NCBI RefSeq assembly: GCF_032678705.1
Contig: NZ_JAVTSS010000001.1
Coordinates: forward strand, 496,001 to 560,000
Source of the DNA: Pedobacter frigiditerrae
GTDB lineage: Bacteria; Bacteroidota; Bacteroidia; Sphingobacteriales; Sphingobacteriaceae
Reading direction: 5' to 3'
DNA: 64,000 bases
Shown here: one piece after another, positions 61,010 through 64,000 of the stretch
Position numbering within the stretch: position 1 is the stretch's first letter
Layout: every line of letters begins with the position of its first letter
Translations under genes and position numbers: made by a program
Notes under the pieces: model-generated
Seen by the model: the letters and a program-made list of their open reading frames with translations, nothing else
What the model was told of the DNA's origin: nothing
The model's database searches: none

Positions 61010-61690
61010 TTTCCCGAAGAGTCGGGATTTCGCTTCGCTTAACATTCCCATGCGCATTAGCTAGGAAATAGCTCATTAATCATTGCCGTCTGCTTTAGCT
61101 GACGGAGATAATTTTCATACATTAGAAAAAGAATGTCAGTAGTTCTTCAGTAGCTTCAGTCCTTCTTTTCATTCCAAGTCCCGAGAAAAATCGGGAGCTT
61201 TCCATTTCAATAAGGTTTATTTTACAAAATTGGTGGTTCTTGGCAGTTGGCAGTCCTACATAGTTGCATAAGCCGTGAAATCGTCCTCGTTTGTAACGAG
61301 GATGTTTGAGGTGAGGGATTTTATCGCTTAATATTGTGTGAGCATTAAAAATGCTCTATTCAAGTGTCCGCGTTGCAAACGCGGACAATGGTATTGTTTA
61401 TGGTTCTTGGCAGTTTGCAGCCCTACATAGTTGCACAAGCCAATGTTAACTAAACGGGATTGGAGCGGAAATCCTTTTTAAAAAACCTCATAGGTTTCTA
61501 AAACCTATGAGGTTTAAAAGATTGTAGCAAAAAGCCCGACTGCCTCAAATAAAATTACCGCAACTGCTTTTCTAATTCCTTAATCCCTCAATATTAATAA
61601 GATAGAAATTTGATGTTCGGTTACTTCAAAACATTCCAACTTTTCAACATTCCAACCTTACAATAATTACTAAAAATAAATCATCATAAT
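61010..61690. repeat. Gene-free region with direct repeats, hairpins and a variable-core repeat
   Basis: A 41-base direct repeat (61234-61274 and 61401-61441, three mismatches, ending TTGCAyAAGCC) brackets two hairpins: TCCTCGTT / AACGAGGA (61284-61302) and GTCCGCGTT / AACGCGGAC (61366-61386). At 61451-61541 is a variable-core repeat (GGGATTGGAGCGGAAATCC, GATTGTAGCAAAAAGCCCGA) whose core is AACCTCATAGGTTT / AAACCTATGAGGTT. C-rich words TTCAACATTCCAACCTTAC precede the tRNA promoter. No coding region is seen. Confidence 0.7.
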
Positions 61691-61720
61691 TTTGTTTATT
61701 GATGCAAAACGCTATCTTTG
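61691..61720 (+). promoter_or_regulatory. Housekeeping promoter of tRNA-Leu
   Basis: TTTG (61691-61694) and TATCTTTG (61713-61720) with 18 bases between, an excellent match to the Bacteroidota TTTG / TAnnTTTG promoter. The tRNA begins 22 bases downstream. Confidence 0.8.
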
Positions 61721-61742
61721 CAATCCAAAATAAATCCTAACT

Positions 61743-61824
61743 GCGGATGTGGCGTAATTGGTAGCCGCACCAGACTTAGGATCTGGCGCTTCACGGCGTG
61801 GGGGTTCGAGTCCCTTCATCCGCA
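61743..61824 (+). tRNA. tRNA-Leu (anticodon TAG)
   Basis: Acceptor GCGGATG / CATCCGC, D-arm with AATTGGTAG, anticodon stem CCAGA / TCTGG with loop CTTAGGA (anticodon TAG), long type II variable arm (GCTTCACGGCG region), T-loop TTCGAGT, discriminator A. CCA is not encoded. Confidence 0.96.
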
Positions 61825-61962
61825 CAATACCTGAAGCCGTTTCGTTAAATCGAGACGGCTTCAATTTTATAAAGACATTGATAAAAAATTAAATATAAAT
61901 CGATGTGTTATTTGAGTTCGGCAATTTGTCTCAAATCTCATATCTCAATACTCATATCTAAA

Positions 61963-63309
61963 ATGAATATTACACAAGAAAAAATTGACGATTTAAATGC
62001 AATAGTTAAAATTACTATCGCTCCTTCTGATTACACACCAAGAGTAGAAAAAGCCCTTAAAGAGCAAGCTAAAAAAGCAAATCTTCCAGGTTTCCGTAAA
62101 GGAATGGTGCCAGTTGCCCATATGAAAAGAATGTATGGCAAAAGCATTTTGGTAGAAGAAATTAATAACATGTTAAGTGAAAACCTTTCTAAACACTTAA
62201 CAGATAATAAAGTTGAAGTTCTTGGTCAGCCGTTACCAGTAATGGATGATACAAAAGAATTTAAATGGGATAACACAGACGAATTTGAATTTAAATATGA
62301 ATTAGGTTTAGCACCAAAGGTGGATGTTGAAATTACTTCGAAAGATAAATTCACAGCATATAATGTTAAAGCTGATAACGAAACTTTAGAATCTCGTATC
62401 AAAAACATCCGCAAAAGCTATGGCAAAATGACAAACCCTGAAGTTTCGGCAGAAGGTGATGTGCTTTATGCTGATTTGGCACAACTTTCTCCAGATGGAG
62501 CAATTTTTGAAGGTGGTATTGCAAGCACAGGTTCTATCCGTTTAGATTTAGTAACTGATAAAAAGATTTTAAAATCTTTAGTAGGTTTAAAGAAAGACGA
62601 TGTAGTTGAGCTAGACATTCAAAAAGCTTTTGATAACAATGAAACTGTAATTGCGAAATTGTTAAACATTGGCGAAGAGGATGCAAAAGATTTGAAGTCT
62701 AAATTTCAGGTAACGGTTAAAAATGTAAATCGTTTAGAGGAGTCAGATTTAAATCAAGAGTTCTTTGATAAAATATTTGGTGCAGGTTTAGTAACTGACG
62801 AGGCTGGTTTTAGAGCTAAAATTACTGAGGAGATTGAAAGTATGTTTAAGCAAGATGCAGATCGCAAATTGCAAAATGATATTTATACCCAGTTAACTGA
62901 GCAAACTAAAATGCAATTACCTGAAGAATTTTTGCGCAAGTGGTTAAAAGCTACTAACGAAAAATTAACTGACGAAGAGTTGGAGCAAGGTTTTGCTGAT
63001 TTCGCAAAGAACCTTAAATGGACTTTGATTGAAAACAAAATCATCACTGAAAACGAAATTAAAATTGAGTATAAAGATGTTTTCGAAACTGCTAAACAAC
63101 GTTTAGATGCACAGTTTAGAATGTACAGTCCGCAACCAATGCCAGAAGACCAGTTAGCACAATACACAGCTACCTTCTTGCAAGAAAAAGAAAATGCTAA
63201 TCGTATTTTCGATGAGGTGAAGGCTTTAAAAGTATTCGAACACATTCAATCGGTAGCGACTTTAGACAAAAAAGACATCGACTATAACAAGTTTATAGCG
63301 TTGAAGTAA
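61963..63309 (+). CDS. tig: Trigger factor, ribosome-associated peptidyl-prolyl isomerase and chaperone
   Basis: 448 residues from ATG 61963; the 20 residues of the longer frame from 61903 are encoded by leader words CTCAAATCTCATATCTC and are not trigger-factor-like. N-terminal ribosome-binding domain with NLPGFRKGMVP (G-F-R-K signature), a degenerate FKBP domain (~150-240) and the helical C-terminal chaperone arms. It binds nascent chains at the ribosome exit. Gene order tig, (four-helix protein), clpP follows the widespread tig-clpP association. Confidence 0.95.
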   Translation: MNITQEKIDDLNAIVKITIAPSDYTPRVEKALKEQAKKANLPGFRKGMVPVAHMKRMYGKSILVEEINNMLSENLSKHLTDNKVEVLGQPLPVMDDTKEFKWDNTDEFEFKYELGLAPKVDVEITSKDKFTAYNVKADNETLESRIKNIRKSYGKMTNPEVSAEGDVLYADLAQLSPDGAIFEGGIASTGSIRLDLVTDKKILKSLVGLKKDDVVELDIQKAFDNNETVIAKLLNIGEEDAKDLKSKFQVTVKNVNRLEESDLNQEFFDKIFGAGLVTDEAGFRAKITEEIESMFKQDADRKLQNDIYTQLTEQTKMQLPEEFLRKWLKATNEKLTDEELEQGFADFAKNLKWTLIENKIITENEIKIEYKDVFETAKQRLDAQFRMYSPQPMPEDQLAQYTATFLQEKENANRIFDEVKALKVFEHIQSVATLDKKDIDYNKFIALK

Positions 63310-63394
63310 AACGATAAGCGTCGGGCGATAAGAGTTGGGCGTTTTGGAGAAATAGATAAAGAGTCCCTATTTGTTTTCAACTTAATACTTGAAA

Positions 63395-63754
63395 ATGGCT
63401 CAATTTAAATTTCAAACATTAGAGGTATGGCAGATTTCCATAGCTTTAACAGACAAGTTACTAGATATAGCTGACCGTTTGTCAGATATAAAAAAATACA
63501 GATTTGCAGAGCAGCTCAATGGGGCTGCTCTTAGCATATCTAATAATATTGCTGAAGGTTCAGGTTCAGTTTCTAATAAGGAATTTGCTCATTATCTGAA
63601 TATTGCACACCGTTCTACCTTTGAGAATGCAAATATTTTAGTAGTATTGGAGAGAAGAAAATTAATTTCTGACATTGAGTTAATCCAATATCTCGAAGAA
63701 TTAGATAAATTGGCACGGAAATTAACTAATCTTAGGAAATATTTATTAAAGTAA
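63395..63754 (+). CDS. Four-helix-bundle protein (23S rRNA intervening-sequence protein family)
   Basis: 119 residues from ATG 63395 (a TTG two codons earlier is the only alternative). Family hallmarks: FKFQTLEVWQISIAL, YRFAEQLNGAALSISNNIAEGSG, and the C-terminal helix LDKLARKLTNLRKYL. Such proteins were first seen encoded in 23S rRNA intervening sequences and form pentameric bundles; function is unknown. Here it sits between tig and clpP, interrupting a usually compact pair; gene-adjacent word repeats on both sides suggest insertion. Confidence 0.88.
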   Translation: MAQFKFQTLEVWQISIALTDKLLDIADRLSDIKKYRFAEQLNGAALSISNNIAEGSGSVSNKEFAHYLNIAHRSTFENANILVVLERRKLISDIELIQYLEELDKLARKLTNLRKYLLK

Positions 63755-63816
63755 ATAACTGATGAGGGGCTGAGGGTATTTGTACGCCTATCCCCAAACG
63801 CTTAACCCCAAACGCA
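63755..63816 (+). repeat. Word-repeat pair before clpP
   Basis: GATGAGGGGCTGAGGG after the stop (63762-63778) and CCCCAAACGCTTAACCCC with AAACGCA before the clpP ATG. Confidence 0.6.
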
Positions 63817-64000
63817 ATGAAAATAGATAAAGAAGAATTTAGAAAATACGCAGTTAAACATCATAGAATTAATGGATTAAACGTTGACCGTTACATTGGT
63901 GCAACTAATAATTCTCCAAAATCAATGACACCATACATCATTGAGGAGCGCCAGTTAAATGTAGCTCAAATGGATGTTTTCTCTCGTTTAATGATGGACC
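63817..64000 (+). CDS. clpP: ATP-dependent Clp protease proteolytic subunit, N-terminal part
   Basis: 61 codons are visible, beginning MKIDKEEFRKYAVKHHRING and containing MTPYIIEERQLN, then VAQMDVFSRLMMD, the axial-gate and first-helix region of ClpP. The N-terminal extension of about 40 residues before the MTPYIIEERQ start is usual in Bacteroidota. The Ser-His-Asp triad lies beyond the window edge. It forms the tetradecameric serine protease of ClpXP/ClpAP. Confidence 0.85.
   Translation, partial: MKIDKEEFRKYAVKHHRINGLNVDRYIGATNNSPKSMTPYIIEERQLNVAQMDVFSRLMMD

Overview
The window looks like chromosomal DNA of a Bacteroidota bacterium, most likely Sphingobacteriaceae (Pedobacter or a close relative). 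This rests on AT-rich DNA, promoters of the TTTG / TAnnTTTG type, a LigD with domain order phosphoesterase-ligase-polymerase, a sulfite reductase with a C-terminal HEPN-like extension, tandem MacB-type permeases ending in DALKYE, and a tig / four-helix-bundle / clpP order. No phage, insertion sequence or CRISPR array was seen.

Layout. 1-7.6 kb: stress and DNA-repair block (SpoIIAA-like, YciF-like, KTSC, response regulator, SDR, LigD, CinA-like, Ku), giving a two-protein NHEJ system. 7.7-13.6 kb: two tandem secreted caspase-TPR proteins, then a Vsr-like nuclease. 14.4-19.2 kb: small anchored protein and a ybbP-ybbA / tesA module. 19.9-24.1 kb: a lipoprotein and a secreted GH2 beta-galactosidase with two operator-like palindromes upstream. 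24.4-34.5 kb: assimilatory sulfur reduction: Rrf2 regulator, sulfite reductase, SUMT, a precorrin-2 dehydrogenase/TSUP permease fusion, cysH, cysD, cysN and a second SUMT. 34.7-38.1 kb: glgA-glgC and a CDP-alcohol phosphatidyltransferase. 38.1-39.2 kb: small ORFs, a tRNA-like gene and hairpins. 39.2-60.1 kb: a sensor kinase and an NtrC-type regulator divergent from an array of one HlyD adaptor, two ABC ATPases and six paralogous eight-helix permeases. Two sigma54 promoters, each with paired enhancer sites at identical geometry, drive the array. 60.2-64 kb: metal-receptor-like binding protein, tRNA-Leu(TAG), trigger factor, four-helix-bundle protein and the start of clpP.

The least explained content is between genes. 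(1) Degenerate word-like repeats lie between consecutive genes with a fixed polarity: G-rich words after stop codons, C-rich complementary words before start codons, often forming imperfect hairpins. (2) Eight copies of an interspersed element have conserved ends but a different palindromic core each time. (3) Short palindromes such as CCGATAGCTATCGG appear inserted into other repeats. These, together with the sigma54-controlled six-permease array, are the best candidates for undescribed biology here.
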